Source: Spirochaetaceae bacterium
GTDB taxonomy: Bacteria > Spirochaetota > Leptospiria > Leptospirales > Leptonemataceae
Direction of reading: 5' to 3'
Assembly (NCBI GenBank): GCA_002729885.1
Contig: PBUB01000007.1
Span: 62,001-126,000, forward strand
DNA length: 64,000 bases
In this document: piece after piece, positions 9,059-17,873 of the stretch
Layout: each line of letters begins with the position of its first letter
Position numbering within the stretch: position 1 is the first letter of the stretch
The notes under the pieces: generated by a model
Seen by the model: only the letters and a program-made list of their open reading frames with translations
The model's database searches: none
What the model was told of the DNA's origin: nothing
Program-made: the position numbers and the translations under genes

Positions 9059-9440
9059 GGTCCGGCGGCCATAAGGCGAACCATCCGGGCCGCACCAAGG
9101 CCCCGGGTACGACTTAAAGCCCTCCGGCGGCCATAAGCCGAACTTCACCGGCACCAACACGCGCGGGTGCGACTTAAAGCGTTCCGGCGGCGATAAGCCG
9201 AACTTCACCGGTGCTTCCGCACCCCGGGTTCCAATAAAAGCGCTCCACTGGTAATAAGCCGAACCTCCCGTGCGCCTTTGCCCGCTCTCCCGGTGTTTAG
9301 GCGCACCTCCTCCGGCGACATCACACTCCGGGTTCTACTAAAAACGCTCCGGCGGCCATAAGCCGAACCTCCGGTACGCATTTACCCGCTCTCCCGGTGT
9401 TTATGCGCACTTCCCAGTCGGTAAACCTCCCGTGCGCAAT
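9059..9440. repeat. Degenerate GC-rich tandem repeat array
   Basis: The core TCCGGCGGCCATAAGCCGAAC recurs, with changes, at 9061, 9123, 9183, 9244 and 9348. The first four copies are spaced about 61 bp apart and each is followed by a CCGGG-rich stretch and GACTTAAAGC or AATAAAAGC. The last two copies belong to a 104-bp composite unit that also carries CCCGCTCTCCCGGTGTTTA (9281 and 9385). Because 61 is not a multiple of three over several units, the array is unlikely to encode a repeat protein. There is no transposase. It fills the space between genes at 8918 and 9561. Confidence 0.75.
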
Positions 9441-9560
9441 TCCCGAGATGAATTCAAAAAGAGAAATCCAGCACCCTGCCTTCCTGGTGGTTAGAAATTT
9501 TGTCGGACCTGAAATTTAGAGTTGACCAAAACCCAGATCAGGCTGCCCAACCTCATCATT

Positions 9561-11207
9561 ATGGCCAAACTTAGGCTTTTTGCAGTTAGTATCTCTCTAC
9601 TTTCGAGCGGCATAGCTACCGCGGCTCCCTTCGAGTTTCCCGACACCGCAGTATATCATTACAATGTTACCTATAGCGGAAGCTGGGGGCCCGCAGCAGC
9701 CGAACTTCCCTGGTTTCAGGCGCAGATGAACTTTACACCGCGCGTCACCGATTATCCATGCTGTCCCGTAATTCTGGTGGGGCAGCAGTTGCCCACTGGA
9801 AGTTCCCGGGATCTCAAAGGGCTAACTCAGAGTCCTCCCGGTAGCATATCGCTTCTGGCTCCCAAGGCAAAGATTGGCATTCGACTGCAGGGCAACGGAC
9901 CGGTATACGATATGGACCAGGGATACTACGGAGTCATCAAGAAGGTAGATCTTACCCGATCAACACAGCTTTCGTCTACGGATGGTAACCCCTGGCACTG
10001 GCTGAAGTTTCAATTCGATAATGCATTCAAAGTTCTTACCACGGTATCTGCGTATAATCGCGGAGTTAATGGAGCGCCATCCGACCCTGCGGCTGCGGCT
10101 CAAAAGGAAGGTGCCGATGAAGATCTGGCCGCGAAGGGATACTACCTGGTAGACGGCAAGCTGATGTTTCCACGACCTGTGGACGGCCTGCATCTTAAAT
10201 ATGAACAGGATTCTTCCGGTCGGTTCCAGGCGGTGCTGGAAGACTCATGGTTGAATCATTACGATGTGGTGCTGCTTGCGAAATCCAGCAAAGGTCACTA
10301 TAGCGGCAACACCATTCAACATCTGCGAATCACAAACGGCCGGCCAAACCAATCTCTACGCCTTCATTTTCTGGTGGAATATGAACCATACTACGACAAA
10401 GATAGGTCGTATCTGGAAAACACTCGATTCCTATTTGCAAGAAAAGCCTGGGGATCACTGTCCTCTCGAAAAAAGAAAGTCTGCATCGATCCAGAATGCA
10501 TTATCGGAGATTCGGAAAAAGCGCCTGCGAAGGATCCGGTACGTAAACCGGGGCCCACCAAAATCACCGAAGATGAAAAAAAATCGTCTCGCATCAAACC
10601 GGGACTGGAGGGCAAGCTCAGCAAGGAGGCCGCTCTTCGAGCCATCAAGCGCGATCGACTTTTCCGACCGGAAATCAAGCTGCCTCAGAAATGGGAACCC
10701 ATAGCCCCTGCCCGTGTGGCCGTTCGTCTGGTCCCCGCCCCCGGAAGCGATCTAAACGGAGTGAGCCTGCAGTTCACTGCATTTCGCAAGTCCGACAATC
10801 GAGTAACCCGGGCCACCATCCAACGACAGAAATACAGTCCCATGGATGCCAGGTACCATCAGCCAAAGTTTGATCCGCCGCTGAATCAGATATCCCCTGC
10901 CCCGGTGGAAGAAGATCGCTACTATTTGCAGATTGACGATGCACCGGGCACCGAGTATGGATTTAGCTGTATGGTTCTGTATCGCTCCACCGGCCATAAC
11001 TGCACGGCCGGCACGCCCAATGAATCTATCATTTCCATCGCACTCATTACGTCCGCGGATGGCCGAACTCCCAGAAAAAAGGAGTTTCGCAAATTCGAAG
11101 ATGCCTTTGCTGCCTATCGCGTGGCCCAGGCCTACTCGGCGGATAAGTATCAACCGGATGAGGATGCGTATTTGCTATTTGAGATTCAGTTCAAGAAGCC
11201 CAATTGA
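9561..11207 (+). CDS. Large exported protein of unknown function
   Basis: A 548-residue protein with a clear signal peptide when started at the ATG at 9561 (MAKLRLFAVSISLLSSGIATAA|PFEF). The mature protein is beta-rich, with many Tyr, Pro and Gly; it has a basic, low-complexity linker around the middle (KAPAKDPVRKPGPTKITEDEKKSSRIKPG) that separates two halves. Cysteines are few (CCPV near the N-terminus, VCIDPECIIGD mid-protein, CMVLYRSTGHNC near the end). No catalytic motif is recognised. It is monocistronic, between the repeat array and convergent genes. An envelope or secreted protein is likely; the role is unknown. Confidence 0.7.
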   Translation: MAKLRLFAVSISLLSSGIATAAPFEFPDTAVYHYNVTYSGSWGPAAAELPWFQAQMNFTPRVTDYPCCPVILVGQQLPTGSSRDLKGLTQSPPGSISLLAPKAKIGIRLQGNGPVYDMDQGYYGVIKKVDLTRSTQLSSTDGNPWHWLKFQFDNAFKVLTTVSAYNRGVNGAPSDPAAAAQKEGADEDLAAKGYYLVDGKLMFPRPVDGLHLKYEQDSSGRFQAVLEDSWLNHYDVVLLAKSSKGHYSGNTIQHLRITNGRPNQSLRLHFLVEYEPYYDKDRSYLENTRFLFARKAWGSLSSRKKKVCIDPECIIGDSEKAPAKDPVRKPGPTKITEDEKKSSRIKPGLEGKLSKEAALRAIKRDRLFRPEIKLPQKWEPIAPARVAVRLVPAPGSDLNGVSLQFTAFRKSDNRVTRATIQRQKYSPMDARYHQPKFDPPLNQISPAPVEEDRYYLQIDDAPGTEYGFSCMVLYRSTGHNCTAGTPNESIISIALITSADGRTPRKKEFRKFEDAFAAYRVAQAYSADKYQPDEDAYLLFEIQFKKPN

Positions 11208-11251
11208 TTTCTGAAGTGGGTGTTCGGGCGAATTATGGTTTCCAGGCCGAC

Positions 11252-11521
11252 TCAAAGCCATCGCTCCGCCAGCTGCCACACCACCGGCAGCAAAACCGAA
11301 AGGGATGCCACAGCGCCGAAAATTACCCCGATGATCCAGCGGGTGGTTCGACGCATCTCCGCTGACATGTGAAGAATCTCGGTTCGCATACCGCTAATTT
11401 CAGAGCGCATATTTGAGAATTCTGCACGCATTTCATGGCGCAGTTCGGAAATCTCCCCTTCTATCCTGGCCCGGCTCTCCCGGTATTCCTCCCGAGCCTG
11501 CTCAATAAGGCGTTCATTCAT
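11252..11521 (-). CDS. Small coiled-coil protein with C-terminal membrane anchor
   Basis: An 89-residue protein: an N-terminal heptad-repeat coiled coil (IEGEISELRHEMRAEFSNMRSEIS...) and a C-terminal TM helix introduced by MSAEMRRTTRWIIG and closed by WQLAERWL. The junction and tail match two other genes in this window (31474..31887 and 33165..33524: SAEMRKTNRW...LAERWL), so it belongs to a local paralogous family. The layout (coiled coil then tail anchor) is like DUF1640-type proteins and Borrelia Bdr proteins; whether they are homologous cannot be told by eye. Function unknown. Confidence 0.75.
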   Translation of the reverse strand: MNERLIEQAREEYRESRARIEGEISELRHEMRAEFSNMRSEISGMRTEILHMSAEMRRTTRWIIGVIFGAVASLSVLLPVVWQLAERWL

Positions 11522-11543
11522 TGCTCAGGCAGAGGCGAATCGT

Positions 11544-12698
11544 TTATGGCAGCTTCGCACGCTCAGCCCTTTTCTTTTTAAGCATCTTACCTGCCAGAGC
11601 ATAACCGCCGTCAGCAGAATCTACAAAGTGCACTTCACGGCTGGAACCAAGGTGCAGAAAGCAGGTGAGCAATGCACGATCGCTCTCGTGGATTCCGTAC
11701 AGGATCTTGCCTTCGCGCTCCAGACTATCCAGATAGTCGATGAGCTGCGTCAAACTCTCGCGATCGGCATTCAAAGTCATTTTCAGGGAGCCATCAAATT
11801 TGTAGTAATCGCTGGAAAGCATTTGATATTCGCGCAGACGACTTAGATCATACCAGCCGGATTTCAAAGGTAGTCCGGTCGTCTTGGCGATTCTACAGAC
11901 AAACTGCTCCAGGCGAATGCGAGCCATGGTAGCCAGATAGGCCAGCTTGCCGCGACCCACGGTTTGCGCTCGCCCTTCCCTCTTCAGTGCATCCGAACCG
12001 GATAGCTGGATTCCATCCAGATGTAGCGGATTCGAATCACCCAGGATTCGCTTCATGGCGGCCTGAAGATCGTGCAGATCATTGGCCGGAAAATCCGACT
12101 GTTGAAATTCAACCACCAGCGAAAAGGTAATGGGTCTTTTCCCTGGAACGTCCTGCCAGCGGCAGGTAAATCCCTCAAAGCTGGCCTCGGCCCCGGGCTC
12201 CTTCTGAGCAATCATGTAGGGCAATGCGAAATCGGTCTTAAGCAGCGATTCTGCATCCTGAATGCCTCCCGAAATAATGGCCTGATCATAATACTGTGAA
12301 ATCTGAAGACGGGCCACTTGAATGGGAGGCAGAACGTTTACAGGAAACAGAGCCACGCGAAGGGAGAGATCATAGAGCTGCGCTACTTTGTTGGCCGTAT
12401 CTGCAAGAATGGATTTCAGAGTCTCCGGATCATCCTGAGGAGGAAGAAGCAGAGCCATGCCGTCGCCTCCAAACACAAAAGGATAATGCATGTTGCCCAG
12501 ATGATTGGCCACAGCGATAACCGGCAGAGCACCGGCGATATTAACTTCCTTGTAACGTCCGTCCTGGATGGCCCCGGTGCTGTTTACAACGTCTGTCATC
12601 ACCAGATTCCAGTCCTGGGGCACGGCTTTGTAGTAGGAAGCATCACCAATCTGGTCGTAGGCCTCCATAGGCCGGAGATCGTTGAAAAAGGACGTCAT
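11544..12698 (-). CDS. DUF3095 family protein (nucleotidyl-cyclase-related)
   Basis: A 384-residue protein recognisable as DUF3095 by its N-terminal block: PQDWNLVMTDVVNSTGAIQDGRYKEVNIAGALPVIAV followed by YPFVFGGDGMALLLPP. The paired Asp residues in MTDVVNST and FGGDG resemble the metal-binding positions of class III adenylate/guanylate cyclases, and the family is often annotated as cyclase-like; enzyme activity is not established. C-terminal about 150 residues are helical. Cytoplasmic, no signal peptide. Its stop is 22 nt from the anchored coiled-coil gene downstream (11521), which may be co-transcribed. Confidence 0.88.
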   Translation of the reverse strand: MTSFFNDLRPMEAYDQIGDASYYKAVPQDWNLVMTDVVNSTGAIQDGRYKEVNIAGALPVIAVANHLGNMHYPFVFGGDGMALLLPPQDDPETLKSILADTANKVAQLYDLSLRVALFPVNVLPPIQVARLQISQYYDQAIISGGIQDAESLLKTDFALPYMIAQKEPGAEASFEGFTCRWQDVPGKRPITFSLVVEFQQSDFPANDLHDLQAAMKRILGDSNPLHLDGIQLSGSDALKREGRAQTVGRGKLAYLATMARIRLEQFVCRIAKTTGLPLKSGWYDLSRLREYQMLSSDYYKFDGSLKMTLNADRESLTQLIDYLDSLEREGKILYGIHESDRALLTCFLHLGSSREVHFVDSADGGYALAGKMLKKKRAERAKLP

Positions 12699-12797
12699 GG
12701 GCGGAATCTGGCTCGGCCGGAGGGTTTGACAAGGGGAAAGTTGGGGCCTGGGATTGGACCGGAGGTAGGGGGGCGGAAGGTGACGCGATCGAGTTTT

Positions 12798-13094
12798 CTA
12801 GAGGCAGTTTTCAACGAGCTTCCCAACGACGGAATAAATGATGGAGGAGACTATTGCCAGCGGAATAGCCGACCATGCCATGATCATCCTAATGCGCCGC
12901 CCCTGCCGTAGTGTTTCCTGGACGTGCTCGTGGACTTCTTGGAGTGTTGGATCCATAAGGGATGCCGTGACACAGGAGATTTCAGAAATCAAGGACATAA
13001 CCTGGATGATCGAAGAGTCGGAAGCCGGAAGAAGAATCTGGCCCACATCATTGTGCTCGTCGACTGCCATGGCGGCTGAACCTCTCGCGACCAT
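12798..13094 (-). CDS. Small membrane-anchored protein
   Basis: A 98-residue protein with an amphipathic central helix (TLQEVHEHVQETLRQGRRIRM) and one C-terminal TM helix (IMAWSAIPLAIVSSIIYSVVG). Start ATG 13094; an internal ATG at 13070 (MAVDEHND) is an alternative. The build, helix then tail anchor, is like the coiled-coil/TM family elsewhere in the window, but the junction motif RKTxRW is absent. It lies upstream of the DUF3095 gene on the same strand and divergent from hipBA, so it could share the hipB-controlled promoter region. Function unknown. Confidence 0.55.
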   Translation of the reverse strand: MVARGSAAMAVDEHNDVGQILLPASDSSIIQVMSLISEISCVTASLMDPTLQEVHEHVQETLRQGRRIRMIMAWSAIPLAIVSSIIYSVVGKLVENCL

Positions 13095-13156
13095 TGAGGG
13101 AGACCCTGCATGGCGGATTGTCCGCTAAAAACGGCAAGATGCACTGCCATCGACTC

Positions 13157-13219
13157 CTATAGCACCATCGCTATAGCGCCATCCTTTAGTGTATTCGCTA
13201 TAAATTCCGTTTTTAGCGA
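13157..13219 (+). promoter_or_regulatory. hipBA operator region
   Basis: Two tandem 14-bp units, CTATAGCACCATCG (13157-13170) and CTATAGCGCCATCC (13171-13184), include the perfect palindrome GCTATAGC. Then TCGCTA (13195-13200) and TAGCGA (13214-13219) form a perfect inverted repeat with a 13-nt spacer. HipB-type repressors bind such repeats upstream of their own operon, and hipB begins at 13312; the cluster is therefore a strong operator candidate, also covering the divergent gene at 13094. Confidence 0.6.
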
Positions 13220-13311
13220 TTTCACTATGATTTTCATTGCCTATTCGCTGTGTCTTCATTCTATTGCATATAGACTATGAACTTCATGGTCGATGCATAA
13301 TAAAGAGGCGA

Positions 13312-13560
13312 ATGACTGTGTCACGAAGAGTTATAACATCGATCGAGAGCCTGGGAACCATGATCCGAGCCCGTCGCAAAGAGTTACGAATGAGTCAGGA
13401 AGAGCTGGGCCAGCGTATTGGCGTCCATCAGGTTACTCTCTCGGCCATCGAAAGAGGGTCGGCCCGGGCGAGGCTGGACACCTTGCTTAGAGTTTTGTCC
13501 GCTCTGGACCTTGAGCTGACGCTCCAGACAAAAGGCAGCAACGCTCAGGTAGACTGGTAA
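13312..13560 (+). CDS. hipB: HipB-like antitoxin / XRE repressor
   Basis: An 82-residue helix-turn-helix protein. The XRE fold is plain: GTMIRARRKELRMSQEELGQRIGVHQVTLSAIERGSARARLDTLLRVLSALDLELTL. The ATG at 13312 follows an AAGAGG ribosome binding site; upstream sequence is the operator region rather than coding. HipB dimers bind operators and neutralise the HipA kinase; the next gene starts one base after the hipB stop, as in canonical hipBA operons. Autorepression through the repeats at 13157-13219 is likely. Confidence 0.92.
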   Translation: MTVSRRVITSIESLGTMIRARRKELRMSQEELGQRIGVHQVTLSAIERGSARARLDTLLRVLSALDLELTLQTKGSNAQVDW

Positions 13561-13561
13561 A

Positions 13562-14878
13562 ATGGACCGGGCATCGCAACTAAGAGCCTATATGAATGGC
13601 TATCTGGTGGGAACGCTCCAACAGACAGCAAGCGGTGGGCTGGAATTTCACTACGACAGGGAGTGGCTGGATTCCAGCGTCGCACGGCCCATTTCCCTTT
13701 CCCTGCCTTTGACCACCCAGACTTACCGGGGCAGTACGGTGATTGACTTTTTTGATAACCTGTTACCGGAAGCCTCCCCTATTCGGACCCGCATTAGAGA
13801 TTTATTGTCCGCATCCAGCACCGGTACGTTTGATCTATTGAGCGCTGTAGGCGGTGACTGCGTCGGGGCACTACAGCTTCTTCCGCCCAACAGGAAACCC
13901 GACGATACTCAGCGCTCGAAACCGCTAAGCGAAACGGAAATAGCCCAAAGATTGCGAAACATTAGAACGGATCCTATGGGTATGCGCAAAGAAGAGGACT
14001 TTCGCATTTCTCTGGCCGGAGTCCAGAGTAAGACCGCCCTGCTCTGGCAGGAATCGCAGTGGCATCTTCCGCTGGGCTCCACGCCTACCAGTCATATCTT
14101 TAAGCTGCAGATAGGCCAGCAGGATGCATTTGATTTCGATCTTTCGCAGAGTGTAGAGAACGAATTTTTGTGCAGTCGTATTCTACGCTCATTTGGCCTG
14201 CCCGCCGCCGGCAGTGAGATCGCGGACTTTGATGGTATTCGGGCCCTGATAGTGGAACGATTCGATCGAAAATTGGACAATGCTACCGGTAGACTGTTAC
14301 GTCTACCTCAAGAAGATCTTTGCCAGGCTCTTGGTCTCCCTGCCTCAAGAAAATACCAGGAATCCGGAGGGCCCGACATGGCCCGTATTATGGACTTCCT
14401 CTTGAGCTCGGAGAACGCAGCCGAAGACCGCCGCAACTTTATGAAAGCTCAGCTGTTGTTCTGGATGTTAGCTGCCATCGATGGGCATTCCAAGAATTAC
14501 AGCATATTTCTCGGATATCAAGGGCGGTATAGACTTGCACCGCTCTACGATGTAATCTCTGTCTATCCGGTAGCCAGTGCTAACTTTCCCCGGCAGAAAT
14601 GGAAGATGGCACTTTCTGTTCGCGGAAAGAAAAGGAATCACTATCGATGGGACAGAATAGCGCCGCGACACTGGCTGCACACGGCAAAATTCTGCCGCTA
14701 CGATGATCGGGAAATGAAGAGAACTCTCGAAGAAGTAGCAGATACCTGCGAAGATGCGCTCCGGATGGCAACAACGCGTCTGCCAGCAGGATTTCCGGAT
14801 GCTGTGGTGGAGAGTATTGTCGGTGGAGTCCGCAAGGCGCGGGAGAGATTGACGATGGGTGGGAAGACAGACACGTAA
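13562..14878 (+). CDS. hipA: HipA-like serine/threonine kinase toxin
   Basis: A 438-residue HipA kinase of normal length. The N-subdomain contains LSLPLTTQTYRGSTVIDFFDNLLPE, the glycine-rich ATP loop is in FRISLAGVQSKTALLW, the catalytic loop is AIDGHSKNYSIFL (Asp and Asn) and the metal-binding Asp is in LAPLYDVIS. HipA proteins phosphorylate aminoacyl-tRNA synthetases (GltX in E. coli), halting translation and producing persistence; the substrate of this one is inferred only. It is translationally linked to hipB. All key residues appear intact, so an active toxin is expected. Confidence 0.93.
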   Translation: MDRASQLRAYMNGYLVGTLQQTASGGLEFHYDREWLDSSVARPISLSLPLTTQTYRGSTVIDFFDNLLPEASPIRTRIRDLLSASSTGTFDLLSAVGGDCVGALQLLPPNRKPDDTQRSKPLSETEIAQRLRNIRTDPMGMRKEEDFRISLAGVQSKTALLWQESQWHLPLGSTPTSHIFKLQIGQQDAFDFDLSQSVENEFLCSRILRSFGLPAAGSEIADFDGIRALIVERFDRKLDNATGRLLRLPQEDLCQALGLPASRKYQESGGPDMARIMDFLLSSENAAEDRRNFMKAQLLFWMLAAIDGHSKNYSIFLGYQGRYRLAPLYDVISVYPVASANFPRQKWKMALSVRGKKRNHYRWDRIAPRHWLHTAKFCRYDDREMKRTLEEVADTCEDALRMATTRLPAGFPDAVVESIVGGVRKARERLTMGGKTDT

Positions 14879-15000
14879 ACGGCAGTGATTGGCGCTGGGT
14901 GCCGGACCCAAGAATAGGGTATGATTTATTGTCGACTTCGGTATACATTGATCCAGGAATGAGGTTAGCCCGAGTCAATTCCACCCATAGGACAGAAGCC

Positions 15001-15462
15001 ATGAGATTTAGATTTCGCATAGGTCCCTTTACCTTTGGCAAGAGCGGCCCAAGACTCAGCGTCTGGAAGAAGGGTAGCGGAATATCCATTCCTCTCTCGG
15101 AAAAAGGCGGAGACACCTTCGGCAGAATCAAAGTCGGACCTGTTAGTGCTCATTTCGGCGGGTCTAAAGCCAAAAAGAATCTTGATACCAATACTTTAGA
15201 AGAAGAGATGGCCATCGCCGCCCTTCGCAGCGATACAGAATTGCTGCAGAGGCTCCGAAACGGAGGAGTTCCCTGGAGAGCTGTGCAGGAGAGCTTAAAG
15301 TCCGGACTGCCAGATCGACTACCAGATCACCATAATGTAGCATACAGGCTTGTGCCCCGGGCGATGGATTCAGTTTTTGGAAGCCAGAACTATCGATGGA
15401 AGACTGAGAAACGGCCGGCTCGGAGTGGACCTGGAGAAACAACGTGGATTGTTTTGCTTTAG
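15001..15462 (+). CDS. DUF4236-like protein
   Basis: A 153-residue protein. The first about 50 residues (MRFRFRIGPFTFGKSGPRLSVWKKGSGISIPLSEKGG) have the pattern of DUF4236: MxFRFRK... followed by repeated short beta strands with S-K-S-G turns. The ATG at 15001 is chosen because that is where the family begins, with AGGA about 9 nt before it. The C-terminal 100 residues are helical and specific to this protein. No signal peptide. It follows hipA by 120 nt on the same strand but is probably an independent unit. Function unknown. Confidence 0.65.
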   Translation: MRFRFRIGPFTFGKSGPRLSVWKKGSGISIPLSEKGGDTFGRIKVGPVSAHFGGSKAKKNLDTNTLEEEMAIAALRSDTELLQRLRNGGVPWRAVQESLKSGLPDRLPDHHNVAYRLVPRAMDSVFGSQNYRWKTEKRPARSGPGETTWIVLL

Positions 15463-15512
15463 GAGGTCCCTATTTGTTTTTGCCCCCACACCGCAGCTTC
15501 AAACGGCCGCTT

Positions 15513-16781
15513 TCAGAATCCATACGGACTGTAACCACCCACCAAATACAATCTCCGGTCTGCGGCGTCCAACTTCCACAAATAGGTTTTTACCGAGCGA
15601 TACCTGCTATTAACAATTCCTGCATGGTATTTGTACTGTTCCATCTGATTGCGATACTCTTCACGTAAGACGATGAATCGATCCATAGGACTCCCTTCCA
15701 GGTTGCCTGTAAACAACATTCGAAAGAAACTCAGCAACACTTTGCCCTCCAGACCATCGGCTTCGCGACGCAGCTCGGGTTCAAGGAGGCATAGCCGGCG
15801 AGTCGCATCTTTGAGACCAATTAGATCCCCATCCGTGACTGGCTGAGAATCAAATGTGCCCATCAGGTTGCGACATTCGCGACTCAGTTCGGAAGAATTC
15901 TGTCTTTCCAACTCTTCCAGTCGGGCAATGGCAATAAAAAGCCTACCGGCATATTCTTCGTTCTTGTTGAAAAAAAGAATATGAAACCTATGCTCATTCT
16001 GCTCGAAGAACGCCATCCCCAGATACACCCCACCTACGATCAGCGCCGCCAGAATAACTCGGGCTCCGATGAAACGCACCACAGCTACTGTGGCCGCCCA
16101 AGGAAACGATGAGCGCGCTTGCCAAGCCTGTCCGATTGATCTAAGCAAATGCTCAACGAGTTTTCCAGAATTTGCGCGGTACGTTGGGATACGAAATACA
16201 AAGTACACGGCAATGGCGCCCCCCGTGGCGACCAGACCGATCAATAGATAGAAGAATATGGAGGGCTTTTGGACCACCTCTATTTCTGAGATAGCCAGAT
16301 CCTGCCATTTCGAGCCAGTGTACCACGACAATATATGCAGCGTAAGCTTGGTTACATGGTTCTCACTGATTCGGATTTCCTGCGGACCGGTATGGTCCGA
16401 TATTTCCGTCTCAATACAGCGTGTCGCATCATTCACGCATATCTTGAGTCGCCGGATGCGTTGGTTTTTATAGTAGAGATCGCCCCAGGGGGCTGCCGAC
16501 TTCTGGTACCCATTCCAGAGCCGCAGAGATTCGATATTGACAGAATCTCGAAACTTCAGATCGAGAATGACCGGTCGCTTCTTCTGGTGCCCGCGGGTTT
16601 GCCAGGATGTTGTAGGATCACCGTCCTTGAGATTGTCCGGCACATAGGAGAACCTACTGTCGTTTGAATCCACGTGCCCTACTCGATCCACGACAGCATA
16701 GTCGGCGTTCCGACTGCAGCTGAGGAAGAGAGCAGCAGCGAGTAATGGCCCGCCGGTGACAGTAAGGATTTGCTTGAGCAC
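15513..16781 (-). CDS. Lipoprotein/membrane protein with NADase-type glycan-binding (discoidin-like) domain
   Basis: A 422-residue protein starting with GTG at 16781, supported by an AGGAGA ribosome binding site. The N-terminus has a lipoprotein signal (ALFLSC). Residues about 30-165 look like the discoidin-type domain called NADase-type glycan-binding: DNLKDGDPTTSWQTRG..., IESLRLWNGYQKS, RIRRLKICV, and ISEIEVV. A TM helix follows (FFYLLIGLVATGGAIAVYFVF), a basic loop, a second TM (ARVILAALIVGGVYLGMAFF) and a C-terminal helical domain. A glycan- or surface-sensing envelope protein is plausible; no enzyme motif is seen. Confidence 0.7.
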   Translation of the reverse strand: MLKQILTVTGGPLLAAALFLSCSRNADYAVVDRVGHVDSNDSRFSYVPDNLKDGDPTTSWQTRGHQKKRPVILDLKFRDSVNIESLRLWNGYQKSAAPWGDLYYKNQRIRRLKICVNDATRCIETEISDHTGPQEIRISENHVTKLTLHILSWYTGSKWQDLAISEIEVVQKPSIFFYLLIGLVATGGAIAVYFVFRIPTYRANSGKLVEHLLRSIGQAWQARSSFPWAATVAVVRFIGARVILAALIVGGVYLGMAFFEQNEHRFHILFFNKNEEYAGRLFIAIARLEELERQNSSELSRECRNLMGTFDSQPVTDGDLIGLKDATRRLCLLEPELRREADGLEGKVLLSFFRMLFTGNLEGSPMDRFIVLREEYRNQMEQYKYHAGIVNSRYRSVKTYLWKLDAADRRLYLVGGYSPYGF

Positions 16782-16958
16782 TGGATTCTCCTATGAGAAA
16801 TCAAGAATTTTGTCTTTCATTGGTTCGATTGGTTGAGGGAGTATAGTCTTTTTTCCCTTTTTGCGGGCACCTGTCTCGCAAGCTATTGACAAGCGGCTCC
16901 ATATGATCGGAATTCCAGAAGATCCAGGACGATGGGTTCAGAAGCTTCCGATCCCCCC

Positions 16959-17753
16959 CTACGCCCCCACTTCCTGCTCTCGCACAATCGGCTGAAACTC
17001 CGGCCCCGAAAATGGCTGCCAGTCTTCCGGCCAGACACCACCAATATTCACCAGCAGTATATCCGGCGTGTACATCGTCGGCGGATAGTTCACGCGACGC
17101 ACGTGGCATTCCAGAGAGGATGCATCTTCGTCCAGTAACGGTGCCAGCGCCTCTGCATAGTAGGCAGGCACCCAACCCACAAGACCTTGATCGCTTTCGA
17201 TTTTGATGGCGTTCGAGTCGTATTCGTTTTCTGGGTCGCGCACCAGCGAAAGCACCTGACCTGCTTTTAGAGGTCTGATGCGCTGTTCCCAATGTTCGGA
17301 AATCTGCAACCGGGAAAGACCTACAGCAAAAAATGTAAGATCGATTCGCCCGTCCACGGGTTCCGGGATGCTTACCACACGAAACCGATCGGTGGCACGC
17401 TTGCCGCCCGTGCGAGCCATCTCCACGAGAGGATCCGGCTCCGAAGAAAAATCCATGGCTGCCATGTATTCTCCCAGACTCCGACGGCCCCTGTCCATAA
17501 GGCGGTTTCGAAAGATCGCGAAAAGCTGCTTACTGCGGTATGCCCGGTCTGTTTCAGGAAATTCTGGGGGCAGAATGAAGCCCAGTTCAATTGCCCGATG
17601 CACTCCGCCCACATATCGGAATTCGAACTCGCCATTACGCGATAGGATTCCGATGGGGATCATTTGAATGATGATAGAATCTGGATACCAGTAGAGGAAA
17701 ACTGCCTCCGATGGAGCAAAGCCTGAGGAGTCTTTGGATGAAAACTGATTCAT
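16959..17753 (-). CDS. HIRAN-domain protein
   Basis: A 264-residue cytoplasmic protein. The C-terminal half is a HIRAN domain: RPLKAGQVLSLVRDPENEYDSNAIKIESDQGLVGWVPAYYAEALAPLLD (about residues 165-215). The N-terminal half (FRYVGGVHRAIELGFILPPEFPE...LFAIFRNRLMDRGR) matches the region that precedes HIRAN in a family of stand-alone bacterial proteins. HIRAN binds DNA ends or stalled forks in eukaryotic HLTF; bacterial versions are often found near restriction, toxin and phage-defence genes, as here between hipBA and the E2-E1-JAB/type I RM block. Specific role unknown. Confidence 0.82.
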   Translation of the reverse strand: MNQFSSKDSSGFAPSEAVFLYWYPDSIIIQMIPIGILSRNGEFEFRYVGGVHRAIELGFILPPEFPETDRAYRSKQLFAIFRNRLMDRGRRSLGEYMAAMDFSSEPDPLVEMARTGGKRATDRFRVVSIPEPVDGRIDLTFFAVGLSRLQISEHWEQRIRPLKAGQVLSLVRDPENEYDSNAIKIESDQGLVGWVPAYYAEALAPLLDEDASSLECHVRRVNYPPTMYTPDILLVNIGGVWPEDWQPFSGPEFQPIVREQEVGA

Positions 17754-17873
17754 TTTCTGGTTCCCTGTGGGTCATCCACCAATGTTGAGGTAAATAGTTC
17801 AGCCATCAAGTCCGCAAGGGCCTTTTGTCTTATTCATAACACGAATTCCTTTCAATTCCAAAGCACACAAGGT

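Noticed and set aside
9014..9208. Protein with 20-residue repeats encoded by the tandem array
   Set aside because: Period of 61-62 bp breaks the frame in later units; the apparent peptide repeat is a by-product of the DNA repeat.
9059..9440. CRISPR array
   Set aside because: Repeats are degenerate, spacing is irregular and spacers resemble each other; no cas genes are present.
16801..17292. Minus-strand frame overlapping the HIRAN gene end
   Set aside because: Shadow of the HIRAN gene in another frame; composition is Arg/Gly-rich and non-native.
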